A stretch of 64,000 bases of DNA from Herbinix sp. (GCA_029256105.1 JAQSYO010000001.1:62001-126000); one strand, 5' to 3'; positions 46,169-55,040 are shown, numbered from the stretch's first letter. The notes: generated by a model not told the origin, from the letters alone. Program-made: numbers and translations.

Positions 46169-46503
46169 TGAGGGACATGGTGCCGGACATATTTGAGGAA
46201 AGCCAAGATTGTGAAATGGACGAAGGCTTCGGTTATTCCAATTATACAAATGATAGAATGGCTTTGTTTTTTGTTAACAGATATATAATAGCCAATATTG
46301 CTCAAGAGTATTACAATGGCAAAGTGGATATTGATAAACTTATAGATAAAGGCACCGACGGATTGATGATAGCTGTAAATTCCTTAAAAAGTAAAGAACA
46401 GTTAGAGTGTATTGATTTTAAAGATTGTGCTACATTTTATATAAAAAGTGCGATAAACGAGTTTTTAAAGCGCAACGATAATGACAATGAAATAGCACTT
46501 TAG
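46165..46503 (+). CDS. Stand-alone sigma-70 region-2-like protein
   Basis: A 112-residue acidic protein. Residues 33-108 follow the region 2 pattern of sigma factors: FFVNRYIIANIAQEYYNGKVD, then a DLIDKGTDGLMIAVNSL-like helix and DFKDCATFYIKSAINEFL in place of the -10 recognition helix. No region 4 follows; the stop is genuine in this frame. It could be a truncated element-borne sigma factor, a modulator of RNA polymerase or a remnant. AAAGGA is upstream; the ATG at 46168 is an equal alternative. Confidence 0.6.
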   Translation: MMRDMVPDIFEESQDCEMDEGFGYSNYTNDRMALFFVNRYIIANIAQEYYNGKVDIDKLIDKGTDGLMIAVNSLKSKEQLECIDFKDCATFYIKSAINEFLKRNDNDNEIAL

Positions 46504-47246
46504 ATAAATATATAAACTTCTGGAACTAGGTGCCTAAAATTGTATTGGCTAAATTCGCTTTTGGCTTAGTGTTTTGCCGATTTGAATTCATAAAATATAG
46601 TAGTTTACCTCTTCTAAATCCTCCATGTCTTTATAATAATTCAATTAGTACAAATTTTTATCTAAATAGTAAGTCATTAGCATAAAAGTGTACATTTACT
46701 CATCCTCGATTTAACATGAAATTTATATAAACTAATATTCCATTATTTAATAGTGAATTAATGTTAAGATATCAATTAACTCTATTAACTTTTCTTAAAA
46801 TTACGAAATTGCAGATGGTTACAAAAATCATATTCAATAGAAATTTTAAAAACAAATTTAAATTTTCCATAATTCCTATTATTACCCGTAGAACCTTAGT
46901 ACTATAGTAGTATATACTTATTAAAGTAGATACTGAGGAGAAGATATTTTCCATAAGATTAAGTCAATAAATGCAGTTTCTTGTGTTTTTTTATTCGCCA
47001 TTAGTTAGTTTCCATTAAAAGTAAAAATATAGAAAAAAAGTAGAGATATAAAAATAATTTAAATTGTGGTAAAATAAGATAATATGGTATTTCATTGGCT
47101 TTTTAATATGTTAGTAAATATAAAATATTTTGCAATGTATATACTTCCGTCAGTTTATGTAAAATTATTGTATTTTTTGGTGTAATATATCATTGAATAT
47201 GATACAATAAATTACAAATAAGTAAAATACTGTAGGGGGTATAAGA
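46504..47246. other. AT-rich gap before the restriction-modification operon
   Basis: 743 bp with no supported gene on either strand. Near its end TTGGTG (47177-47182) and TACAAT (47203-47208) could be promoter parts, although the 20-nt spacing is long; a TATCAT/ATGATA dyad overlaps the -10. GGGGG lies before the operon's first start. Promoter identity is uncertain. Confidence 0.35.
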
Positions 47247-48002
47247 TTGACAGTTACATTTCAAACACTAAAGATTGATTTAGACATGGGCACTAAATAT
47301 CTAATTAATGAAAGTGCATATTTTTTGGGAGGCATATTTGCAGCAAATGAATCCGTAGTAAAAAATGAACAGAAATATTTAATCGCTCCAGTGAGACACA
47401 ATAATGGATATTTAACCAATAATGAATTAGAATCACATTTTCAATACGTTAAAGCATTAGCAAATAAACTCTCAAACCAAACACTAATGGCATCTACTAT
47501 TAGAAGTAATGGATTTGACTCTGGTAAATTTAACCGACTTGTTGGATTTGGAACTTTTTTTAAGACTAGAGGAGAACAGAGTATTGAAGATATGATAAAA
47601 CCGGTCAAAGATGCTTTATTTGCATCATCGGAGGAGGTAAAAAGAAGCTTTATTGTGGGTATGTTTGATGGTAGAGGTTCAATAGATATAGATAATAAAA
47701 ATAATAGTATTCGGTATGTTGTACTAGATTGCGAGAACTCAACTGTTGGTAGGTTTTTATGTGAAGTAGTTAAAAACTATGGATTTTATTACAATTATAA
47801 TCAAGCAAGAGAAAGATTAGAAGGAGGAAGACCACGAAAAGATCAGCTGAGAATTCCCGGAAACGAAGATTATATTATTAAAATTGGAATGATTTCTGAA
47901 AAGAAATTTTCAGTTGCAGCCTCAGTATATTCTACAGCTAAGTATCAAATTAAAAATGAAGATTCCATCCTTGTCGGTTTAAAATCGCTAGAAAGAAGGT
48001 GA
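47247..48002 (+). CDS. Degenerate LAGLIDADG-fold protein, candidate specificity subunit
   Basis: A 251-residue protein with two LAGLIDADG-like helices: FLGGIFAANES (residues 26-36) and FIVGMFDGRGS (135-145). In active homing endonucleases each helix ends with a catalytic Asp or Glu; here the aligned residues are Asn34 and Arg143, so cleavage is unlikely while the DNA-binding fold should survive. A basic stretch (RERLEGGRPRKDQLR) lies in the second half. It starts at TTG after GGGGG and overlaps the McrB gene by 4 bp. It is the first gene of five in the operon. I infer that it reads the target DNA for the McrBC-like complex. Confidence 0.7.
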   Translation: MTVTFQTLKIDLDMGTKYLINESAYFLGGIFAANESVVKNEQKYLIAPVRHNNGYLTNNELESHFQYVKALANKLSNQTLMASTIRSNGFDSGKFNRLVGFGTFFKTRGEQSIEDMIKPVKDALFASSEEVKRSFIVGMFDGRGSIDIDNKNNSIRYVVLDCENSTVGRFLCEVVKNYGFYYNYNQARERLEGGRPRKDQLRIPGNEDYIIKIGMISEKKFSVAASVYSTAKYQIKNEDSILVGLKSLERR

Positions 48003-49276
48003 AATCGTTGGCAGAAAATATTATATTTTACGGGCCTCCTGGAACAGGGAAAACTTACTTTATGCAAAAGTTAATAGAAAAGTATACTGATTATGAAATC
48101 GCTGATAAAGATATACGTGATGTTTACACAGTTAAATCTTATGATTGGTTATTAATTACTTTAGTTATTATGCAAAATAATAATCCGTTGTCAGCTCCTG
48201 ATATAATGTCCAAAATTAGTGGACTTGGATTGAGGTATAGCGGTACCGCATCAGATGTTTTAGAAGAACACTCCATAGCTGACTCATCTATGGGAGTTAC
48301 AAGGAGACAACCACGAATATTTTTGGAAAGTGACGGCTGTTGGTTTGTTGATAGATTAAGGCTATTAGAGTATGACCCTAGTTTTATTGCTAATTATATG
48401 AAAAATTCTAAGATAGAAAAGAGATATGATTTTGTTACTTTCCATCAGTCTTTTGTATACGAAGATTTTATAGAAGGTATACGGCCATCAGTTGATCCTG
48501 CAACTAAGCAACTAGTGTATGACCCTAAGCCAGGAGTATTTATGAATATTTGTACGAAGGCTAGATGTAATCCTTCAAAACAGTATGCTTTATTCATAGA
48601 TGAAATTAATAGAGGCAATATCTCTGAGATATTTGGTGAGTTAATTAGTTTAATTGAAATAGATAAAAGAGCGGGTCAATATTGTGAGCTTGAAGCTGTA
48701 CTCCCGTATTCTAAAAGCACCTTTACTGTACCATATAATTTAGATATAATGGGATCAATGAATTCAGCTGACAAATCAATTGCAACAATAGATGTTGCTT
48801 TACGAAGAAGGTTTGACTTTGTTAATTTTCCTTGTGATTATCGAATTTTAGATACAGTACTTAAGATAAGAGGTAAATTGGCTAACAATGTAGATGGAAT
48901 CAATATAGTGTTATTATTGAAAGTAATTAATAGTAGAATTGAATTGTTACTTGACTCGAATCATATTATAGGTCATGCCTTTTTTATGAAAGTAAATAAC
49001 TTTGATGATATTAAGAATGTTATGATTAAAAAAATAATTCCATTACTTGAAGAATACTTTTTTGATGATTTACAAAAAATTCAGATTATTCTTAATGATT
49101 TAGACGATACGGGTGAATTATTACCTAATGCAATATATGTACATACTGAACTTGATCCAGATAATCTCTTATCATTTCATGGTGAATTTACAATCGAACC
49201 TAAGAAGGTATACTCTGTAAACGTATTATTTGAGAACACATCTATTGTAAAAGTATATGATGGAGTGAGTTTATGA
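47999..49276 (+). CDS. McrB-type AAA+ NTPase lacking an N-terminal recognition domain
   Basis: A 425-residue protein. Walker A is GPPGTGKT at residues 12-19, so almost nothing precedes the motor. Walker B is ALFIDEINRG (197-206) and the McrB signature MNSADKS (254-260) and the RRRF arginine are present, suggesting GTP or ATP use in DNA translocation with McrC. Between Walker A and the core, residues 47-125 form an insert with a winged-helix-like pattern ending GCWFVDRLRL. The start may be the GTG at 47999 (GTGA overlap) or the TTG at 48008. Usual McrB proteins carry an N-terminal DNA-recognition domain; here that role may be taken by the upstream gene. Confidence 0.88.
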   Translation: MKSLAENIIFYGPPGTGKTYFMQKLIEKYTDYEIADKDIRDVYTVKSYDWLLITLVIMQNNNPLSAPDIMSKISGLGLRYSGTASDVLEEHSIADSSMGVTRRQPRIFLESDGCWFVDRLRLLEYDPSFIANYMKNSKIEKRYDFVTFHQSFVYEDFIEGIRPSVDPATKQLVYDPKPGVFMNICTKARCNPSKQYALFIDEINRGNISEIFGELISLIEIDKRAGQYCELEAVLPYSKSTFTVPYNLDIMGSMNSADKSIATIDVALRRRFDFVNFPCDYRILDTVLKIRGKLANNVDGINIVLLLKVINSRIELLLDSNHIIGHAFFMKVNNFDDIKNVMIKKIIPLLEEYFFDDLQKIQIILNDLDDTGELLPNAIYVHTELDPDNLLSFHGEFTIEPKKVYSVNVLFENTSIVKVYDGVSL

Positions 49277-50505
49277 TCCTTACGATTTTAGAGTATCAAA
49301 AAATATTTATAGGGAAAAATCGTAATTTATCAAAAAATCAAATCACTTATGAAGATGCTGATGCAATTAGAATAATTGATATTAATAATAAAGGAATATT
49401 TAAGTGGGGTAATAGATATATAATACCACAGCAATGGATTGGCATTATTAGTTTAGCTGGCTTAACTATTGAAATATTGCCAAAGGTTTCTGAGAGCTAT
49501 GATATTGGTGTTATTAAAGAAACATTGCTATATATGTTTAAGACAGCTCATGATATACCTATTAAAAAAAACGTAAAAGCAAAGGTGGATTTTTCAAAAA
49601 ATGGTTTAATAGAAATATTAATATCAAATTTTCTTGATAAATTAGAGAGTTATATTCGAGAAGGTTTTATTACAAAATATTGTAAAGTTACAAGGAACTT
49701 GTCTGCGATAAAAGGTAGTTTGAATTTCTCTAAACAGATAAGTAAAAATCTTTTTAACCCAACTAGATTTATATGTAAATATTCTAGACTTGAAGTTGAT
49801 AATGATATTAATCAGCACATTAAATTCACATTAAATAGAATGGTTGATATCAGTAAAGATTACTCGAATAATAAACGATTAAAGACCTCTTTAAATTATT
49901 TTGGGGACATTAAATTTATTGATGATATAGACAATAAAAAATTTAAGCTTCACATCAATAGGCTTAACGTACGAATTAGAGAGCTAATTGATTATTGTAA
50001 TCTATTTCAGGATGGATATTCAGTTAACCTAAGCATTGGAAAAAACCAAGTTTCATCGATGCTATTTGATATGAATAAAGTATTCGAGATGTTTATATAT
50101 AAAAGTTATAAAAAGATATATGGTACAGTTATATCATACCAAAATACAAAAAACTACTTAATCACTAATAATAAGAGTGGGACTAAATATATAAATTTGC
50201 GACCAGATATATTGATAAATGTTTCAAAAGGAATTAAAATAGTTGTTGATACTAAATGGAAGGTTGTTAAAGGATTTGCTAAGGAAACAGATGTATATCA
50301 AATTAATGCATATGTAACCGCAATACCGGATGTCGATACATCAGTTTTAATATATCCAAAAACACACCTAACAAACTCTGTAATTGGAGATTATGAGTTC
50401 ATCAATCCTTTAAGGATTAAAGTATTAAAAATAAGAGCAGTCGATTTATCTTTAGTAAATGATGAAGTGCTTTTTATGAAACATTTAAATGATATTTTGG
50501 CTTAA
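49273..50505 (+). CDS. McrC-type nuclease subunit
   Basis: A 410-residue protein. The N-terminal beta-domain with LTIEILPKV is typical of McrC. The C-terminal PD-(D/E)xK nuclease has Asp312 (LRPDILI), then VVDTKWK (Asp326, Lys328). McrC stimulates the McrB motor and cuts DNA once translocation is blocked. The active site appears intact. ATGA overlap with mcrB supports a fixed complex. Confidence 0.88.
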   Translation: MILTILEYQKIFIGKNRNLSKNQITYEDADAIRIIDINNKGIFKWGNRYIIPQQWIGIISLAGLTIEILPKVSESYDIGVIKETLLYMFKTAHDIPIKKNVKAKVDFSKNGLIEILISNFLDKLESYIREGFITKYCKVTRNLSAIKGSLNFSKQISKNLFNPTRFICKYSRLEVDNDINQHIKFTLNRMVDISKDYSNNKRLKTSLNYFGDIKFIDDIDNKKFKLHINRLNVRIRELIDYCNLFQDGYSVNLSIGKNQVSSMLFDMNKVFEMFIYKSYKKIYGTVISYQNTKNYLITNNKSGTKYINLRPDILINVSKGIKIVVDTKWKVVKGFAKETDVYQINAYVTAIPDVDTSVLIYPKTHLTNSVIGDYEFINPLRIKVLKIRAVDLSLVNDEVLFMKHLNDILA

Positions 50506-50517
50506 AAGGAGTATAAT

Positions 50518-51282
50518 ATGGATAATGATATGATACTCATTAAGGGTAATTGTATTGAAATAATGAAAAACATAAAGGACAATAGTGTAGATTTAATAGT
50601 GACAGATCCGCCTTATAATTTAGGAAACTTCATGCGAGGCAGAGCTACGAATCTTAAACAAATGCGAGATAATTTTTTTGGTAGTGCAGGATGGGATGAT
50701 TTAGATTATATTGATTGGGCTAATCATATGGATTTATTTTTCGAGGAGTCACAGAGAATATTAAAAATGAATGGTTCAATGATTATGTTTATGTCATTAA
50801 TTAAAATTGAAACGATTATAAGTCTAGCTGAAAAGAATGGTTTTTATTATAAAACAACAGGAGTTTGGCATAAAACGAATCCAATGCCCAGGAATATGAA
50901 TTTGCATTTTATTAACTCAATAGAAGGATGGGTATATTTTACAAGCAAGACCAGAACTGGCACATTCAATAATGAATTGCTAGCTATACACGATTTTGTA
51001 GAAAGTTCTGTTACCCCAAAAAGTGAAAAAAAATATGGAGGTCATCCTACACAAAAGCCAGAAGTTATAATACAACGATTTGTAGAATTGTTATCTAATC
51101 CTGGAGATGTTGTTATGGATCCTTTTATGGGAAGTGGAACAACAGGTGTGGTTTCTAAACGTTGTGGAAGAAGTTTCTACGGAATTGAATTGCAAGATGA
51201 TTATTTTGATATAGCTTTAAAACGTATAGCTGATGTTAATTCTAATGCATCTTATAATTTAGAAATAATCAATGGTGCATAA
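50518..51282 (+). CDS. Beta-class DNA methyltransferase (DPPY, N6-adenine or N4-cytosine)
   Basis: A 254-residue enzyme. Motif IV DPPYNLG (residues 30-36) comes before motif I DPFMGSGTTG (201-210), the beta-class order, with GHPTQKP between them. DPPY is most usual for N6-adenine methylation, but some N4-cytosine enzymes have it. A short target-recognition region lies at about residues 40-170. It starts 12 nt after mcrC, with AAAGGAG. It probably protects host sites, together with the next gene. Confidence 0.9.
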   Translation: MDNDMILIKGNCIEIMKNIKDNSVDLIVTDPPYNLGNFMRGRATNLKQMRDNFFGSAGWDDLDYIDWANHMDLFFEESQRILKMNGSMIMFMSLIKIETIISLAEKNGFYYKTTGVWHKTNPMPRNMNLHFINSIEGWVYFTSKTRTGTFNNELLAIHDFVESSVTPKSEKKYGGHPTQKPEVIIQRFVELLSNPGDVVMDPFMGSGTTGVVSKRCGRSFYGIELQDDYFDIALKRIADVNSNASYNLEIINGA

Positions 51283-51292
51283 GGAGAGTGTA

Positions 51293-52393
51293 ATGCTAAA
51301 GATAGTTGATTTGTTTGCAGGAGTTGGAGGATTATCATATGGGTTTATTCGAGCAGGAGCAGAAATAGTACTTGCTAATGAAATAGATAATCAAATTGCA
51401 AAATCATATATAAGAAATCATACAAATACAAATATGATAAATGCGGATATTACAACAATAGATATTAATAAAGTATTTGAGAAATATCTAGGTACCGTGG
51501 ATGTAGTTATAGGCGGTCCGCCTTGCCAAGGATTTTCTCAAAAAGGAAGCAGAAAAACCATAAACGATGAGAGAAATTTTTTGTTTAGATATTTTTATGA
51601 AGTAGTTAAATATCTGAGACCCAAATATTTTTTAATAGAGAATGTTCCAAATTTACTTACTGCAGAGAAGGGTCTTTTTCGTAAGGAAATTGAAAGTTTA
51701 TTTAATGAAATAGGATATAGTTTGGATTGTAAAGTATTAAATGCTGCAGATTTTGGAGTTCCGCAGACAAGGAGACGAGCATTAATACTTGGGAAGCAAG
51801 GAAATGAAATATTAAATTTACCTATTGGAACAACTAAGAAAGTATCTATAAGTGATGCTATTGGAGATTTGGCATATTTAGAATCTGGTGAGGGAAAAGA
51901 AGAGCAAGAATATAAATATGAACCAAAGTCTGAATATCAAAAAAAGATGCGAGACGGAATGAAAGTATTGTATAACCATGTATCTACAAAACATTCTAAA
52001 AAGGCAGTTGAAAAATTAGAAATGATACCGGTTGGTATGGGGAAAGAGGTTCTACCGACAAATTTATTAACAAAGTCAATCTATAGTGGCACATGGTCGC
52101 GTATGATTGCAAATGAGCAATCAGTTACAATTACTACCAGATTCGACACACCCTCATCCGGAAGATTTACACATCCAGTATTAAATAGGTGTATTACGGT
52201 CAGAGAAGCAGCAAGAATACAGTCTTTTCCAGATAGTTTTATATTTTATGGGACTAAAACATCTCAGATGAAGCAGGTTGGAAATGCAGTACCACCATTA
52301 TTAGGGAGAGCAATAGCTGAAGTGATTATAGAAGATAATCTTAATTTCACGTCGAAAAATGATGTGTTTTACTCACGCGATGAGAAATGTTAA
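51293..52393 (+). CDS. DNA (cytosine-5) methyltransferase
   Basis: A 366-residue enzyme with all core motifs: I (DLFAGVGGLSYGF), IV with the catalytic Cys78 (GGPPCQGFSQKG), VI (ENVP), VIII (QTRRRALILG) and X (GNAVPPLLGRAIA). AAGGAG (51281-51286) lies 6 nt before the ATG at 51293, beginning MLKIVDLF as expected; an earlier in-frame ATG at 51272 overlaps the previous gene. It is the last gene of the operon. Two methyltransferases with one McrBC-like nuclease recall LlaJI, which however has two C5 enzymes for an asymmetric site. Confidence 0.95.
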   Translation: MLKIVDLFAGVGGLSYGFIRAGAEIVLANEIDNQIAKSYIRNHTNTNMINADITTIDINKVFEKYLGTVDVVIGGPPCQGFSQKGSRKTINDERNFLFRYFYEVVKYLRPKYFLIENVPNLLTAEKGLFRKEIESLFNEIGYSLDCKVLNAADFGVPQTRRRALILGKQGNEILNLPIGTTKKVSISDAIGDLAYLESGEGKEEQEYKYEPKSEYQKKMRDGMKVLYNHVSTKHSKKAVEKLEMIPVGMGKEVLPTNLLTKSIYSGTWSRMIANEQSVTITTRFDTPSSGRFTHPVLNRCITVREAARIQSFPDSFIFYGTKTSQMKQVGNAVPPLLGRAIAEVIIEDNLNFTSKNDVFYSRDEKC

Positions 52394-52443
52394 CGCCTAT
52401 ATATAATAGTATATTTTTCCGTATTTGCATGGGCAGTGTATAA

Positions 52444-52581
52444 AGAGTATTAGAGAAATGTCTTAATCTAATTGATGATGAAGATGATGTGAAGGAAGTT
52501 TACCGGATGAGTGAAAAGTTAAATTCCAGTGTAGGAAATTTAGTTTTTCATTCGACCAAGGAAGTTTACCTTGCTATATAA
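52444..52581 (+). pseudogene. Gene fragment, YebC-like C-terminus
   Basis: A 45-codon open stretch without a start encodes VLEKCLNLIDDEDDVKEVY, resembling the end of YebC/PmpR family proteins (EK-L-x-DALED-x-DDV-x-x-VY). The rest is unrelated. The word AAGGAAGTTTACC occurs twice around an imperfect inverted repeat. It is probably a recombination scar near the element's right end. The match is by eye and weak. Confidence 0.25.
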
Positions 52582-52761
52582 AGGTTGAAAAACTCAATTG
52601 GATAAGGTATAATTTGATGCGGTATCCTTTGTTTTTATATTGAAGGTTATTTAGTATAAAAAGCAATGATAAATGTGTTATAGTTACATAATCTAGTGCA
52701 CTCAAGATTAATAAATCTTATATTAGATTAAAAAAAGCTAATAAAATCAATGGTTAAAGAT

Positions 52762-52833
52762 TGGGCTATCGCCAAACGGTAAGGCACTGGACTCTGACTC
52801 CAGCATCTCAAGGTTCAAATCCTTGTAGCCCAG
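52762..52833 (+). tRNA. tRNA-Gln (anticodon CTG), right copy
   Basis: Identical over all 72 nt to the gene at 40903, with the same 7 bp before and 2 bp after. Cloverleaf is intact. No good promoter lies just upstream, so expression is doubtful unless read from the element. It marks the right attachment site. Confidence 0.95.
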
Positions 52834-52849
52834 TATAAATAAAGTAAAA

Positions 52850-52875
52850 GATCATCTGAGGATGGTCATTTTTTC
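52850..52875 (+). terminator. Terminator after the right tRNA-Gln
   Basis: GATCATC/GATGGTC stem (one G-T pair) with a TGAG loop, then ATTTTTTCTTT. Confidence 0.75.
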
Positions 52876-53028
52876 TTTGTGCTCGACTGGGTTTGTCCAG
52901 ATAGGAAGTACTTCGCGGAGGAGTGTTTTTTTACAGCGTTTCTGGTGCTTTTCATAAATTTATAATACTTACCTATGTACCTTTACAAACTTATATTCCA
53001 ACACCGAATGGGGAGGGTATAAGAGGTA

Positions 53029-53610
53029 TCAATTTTTTGATCTTACTGATACATTTTTCATCTTGCCCAATATAACCATAATTGCGGAGGCTAAAATAGA
53101 TATTGTAAAACAAACGGTAATGTGTAACTGTCCTGTTATAAGACTAATCATTGATATAAAGGATAATAATAGGAAAATAATACGAGCTCGCTTTTTATAG
53201 ACTATCTTCTCTTGTTCGTCAAGGCGTTTATTTTCATCTTCGACAGGAGCTAGCACAAAAATAACCAGACCGGAGAATATTGATGATACTACACATAATA
53301 GTTCATTCCAGTGAACGTATTTAATAATGGATAAAGCAGCTATAATTAAAATAAGTGATAGGATATAACAGTTTTTTTGTGTTCTGGCATGATAACCACC
53401 TGCAAATATTCGCAAGCAGCCATATACGAGAGTAAATACAATGCTCTGCCATAGCATATCGAGAATCAGCCCAACAATCAGAACACCAATCATATTGATT
53501 ATAAAAACAATACCTTGCCAAAAGCCATATAAATAGATGTCTTTGTCGCTCTCAGCTATGATTTTATGCTGTATTATTTTTTCAGTTATTTTTGTGGCAA
53601 CCTTCTTCAT
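53029..53610 (-). CDS. agrB: AgrB-like autoinducer-processing cysteine protease
   Basis: A 193-residue membrane protein with about six helices. The catalytic pair lies in GGYHARTQKNCYILS (His74, Cys81 in this numbering), matching staphylococcal AgrB spacing. AgrB cuts the AgrD pro-peptide after its ring residue and helps form the thiolactone. GGAGG lies 5 nt before the ATG at 53610; the TTG at 53622 is less likely. It is the third gene of the minus-strand agrA-agrC-agrB operon, 16 bp after agrC. Confidence 0.92.
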   Translation of the reverse strand: MKKVATKITEKIIQHKIIAESDKDIYLYGFWQGIVFIINMIGVLIVGLILDMLWQSIVFTLVYGCLRIFAGGYHARTQKNCYILSLILIIAALSIIKYVHWNELLCVVSSIFSGLVIFVLAPVEDENKRLDEQEKIVYKKRARIIFLLLSFISMISLITGQLHITVCFTISILASAIMVILGKMKNVSVRSKN

Positions 53611-53626
53611 TTGGACCTCCAAAGTT

Positions 53627-54895
53627 TTATATGTAAATTAAAAGTTTCGTTTTAAACATCTTATCATCATGCGTAATTTGCAATAATCCTTCGTATTTTT
53701 GAATAACAGATTTTACGCTTTGAAAACCTAGTCCATGATTTTCTTTATCACATTTGCGTGAAATGAAATCACCATCAACTATGTTTACTACACCATCGTA
53801 AGTATTGCTTACTTCTATAATCAAGCGGCCTTTGGTATATCTTATTTTAATATCAATCCAGCGTTCTGTGACGGAGTCCACAGCTTCTAGTGCATTATCC
53901 AAGATATTCCCGAGAATGACTGCAAGGTCAAAAGAGGGAATAGTTAAATCGCTCGGGACAACAATATTTGTTGATATCCGTATTTCGTCTTTGTTTGCTT
54001 TTTGAAGTTTATAGTTAAGTATGCTATCAATATCGTTATTGCCACAGTCAACATATTTTTCTTCACTACTGGTGTACTGCATTAACTCAGAGATATGTGC
54101 TTTTACACTTTCCAAATCTCCATTATTCGCCAATGAGAGAAGTGGTGATAACTTATTGTTTAAATCATGGCGCAATGTCTTCATATAATTTAATGAATTT
54201 CTCATCATTTGTAGCTGCTTTTCATAATGAGTGTTCTGCTCAAGAGCTACGCGCTCATTCATTTGCTTGATAATTAGGATTGAGATTTTATCATATAGAT
54301 AAAATGTAAGAATATTTATCAATACAGCACAAATAATGCAAATAATGATTAAAGATTTTGTGGTTTGCTTTGCAGTAAAAACGGAAAATAACAAGCTTAT
54401 AGTAGATGATGGTATTACAACTAAACTAATCCAATATGCAGTGGGAAGGCGAGATTCTTTTCTTACGTTTTTAAATCCATTCAAAGCTAAGACAAACATA
54501 TAGGATACAATTCTTATAACTATAATCCCAAAAGAGGAGTGGTAATCAAACGGCATCAATGGATTTAAGTCTAAAAAACTAGATAAAAAGGCAATCAATG
54601 TTTCTATGCATGTTAAAGACAAACAAATATTAAGTGTGGATAAAACCGCTTTTTTGATTCCGCCAACATAAAGACAGGTACATAAAAAAATTAATAAGAT
54701 ATTACTGAAAAATACGATTAGTGGTATTTTAAATAACAAATGTATCGCTGAGATGGAAATGAAATATCCACCATAAGCAATGATTTCATAAATAGAATTT
54801 ACTTTACACTCTGAGTAAAATATATGAACATATTTATAAATAACAAAAGCCATAAAAATGTTGCCTATAAAATAAACTGAATCATAAATTTGCAT
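53627..54895 (-). CDS. agrC: AgrC-like sensor histidine kinase
   Basis: A 422-residue kinase. Six to seven helices (residues 1-190) precede a coiled segment, the phospho-accepting LRHDLNNKLSPLL and a GHKL ATPase domain with LGNILDNALEAV (N box) and a GLGFQSV loop. It is the HPK10/AgrC type that detects cyclic peptides through its membrane domain. GGAGGTGG upstream favours the ATG at 54895; the frame is open for 126 bp further, without a ribosome site. It sits between agrA and agrB. Confidence 0.92.
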   Translation of the reverse strand: MQIYDSVYFIGNIFMAFVIYKYVHIFYSECKVNSIYEIIAYGGYFISISAIHLLFKIPLIVFFSNILLIFLCTCLYVGGIKKAVLSTLNICLSLTCIETLIAFLSSFLDLNPLMPFDYHSSFGIIVIRIVSYMFVLALNGFKNVRKESRLPTAYWISLVVIPSSTISLLFSVFTAKQTTKSLIIICIICAVLINILTFYLYDKISILIIKQMNERVALEQNTHYEKQLQMMRNSLNYMKTLRHDLNNKLSPLLSLANNGDLESVKAHISELMQYTSSEEKYVDCGNNDIDSILNYKLQKANKDEIRISTNIVVPSDLTIPSFDLAVILGNILDNALEAVDSVTERWIDIKIRYTKGRLIIEVSNTYDGVVNIVDGDFISRKCDKENHGLGFQSVKSVIQKYEGLLQITHDDKMFKTKLLIYI

Positions 54896-55040
54896 GAAGC
54901 TACCACCTCCTAATTTCAATAAATTGGAATCATAATTCGGCTGTCCGATGAACTTACTTCCGTATTGTGCCTGTATCATGGTAACGCCAGTAGATGAACT
55001 TAAATAGAAACTTTTCTGCAAGCGCTTATCACAATTGCTT

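Larger units (their letters stand above)
40896..52835. mobile_element. Putative integrative element bounded by duplicated tRNA-Gln genes
   Basis: An 81-bp identical direct repeat (40896-40976 and 52755-52835) contains a whole tRNA-Gln gene plus 7 bp before and 2 bp after. A tyrosine recombinase starts 126 bp inside the left copy. The 11.8 kb between is visibly more AT-rich than the flanks, has unusual gene content (decayed ORFs, endonuclease folds, a restriction-modification operon) and carries no relaxase or conjugation genes. I infer a genomic island integrated at tRNA-Gln; a simple tRNA duplication with later insertion is the alternative. Confidence 0.7.

Noticed and set aside
40896..52835. 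Prophage or conjugative element
   Set aside because: No capsid, terminase, tail, relaxase, coupling or type IV secretion genes were recognised between the repeats.
53805..54005. Plus-strand ORF inside agrC
   Set aside because: An overlapping shadow of the kinase domain; no ribosome site.
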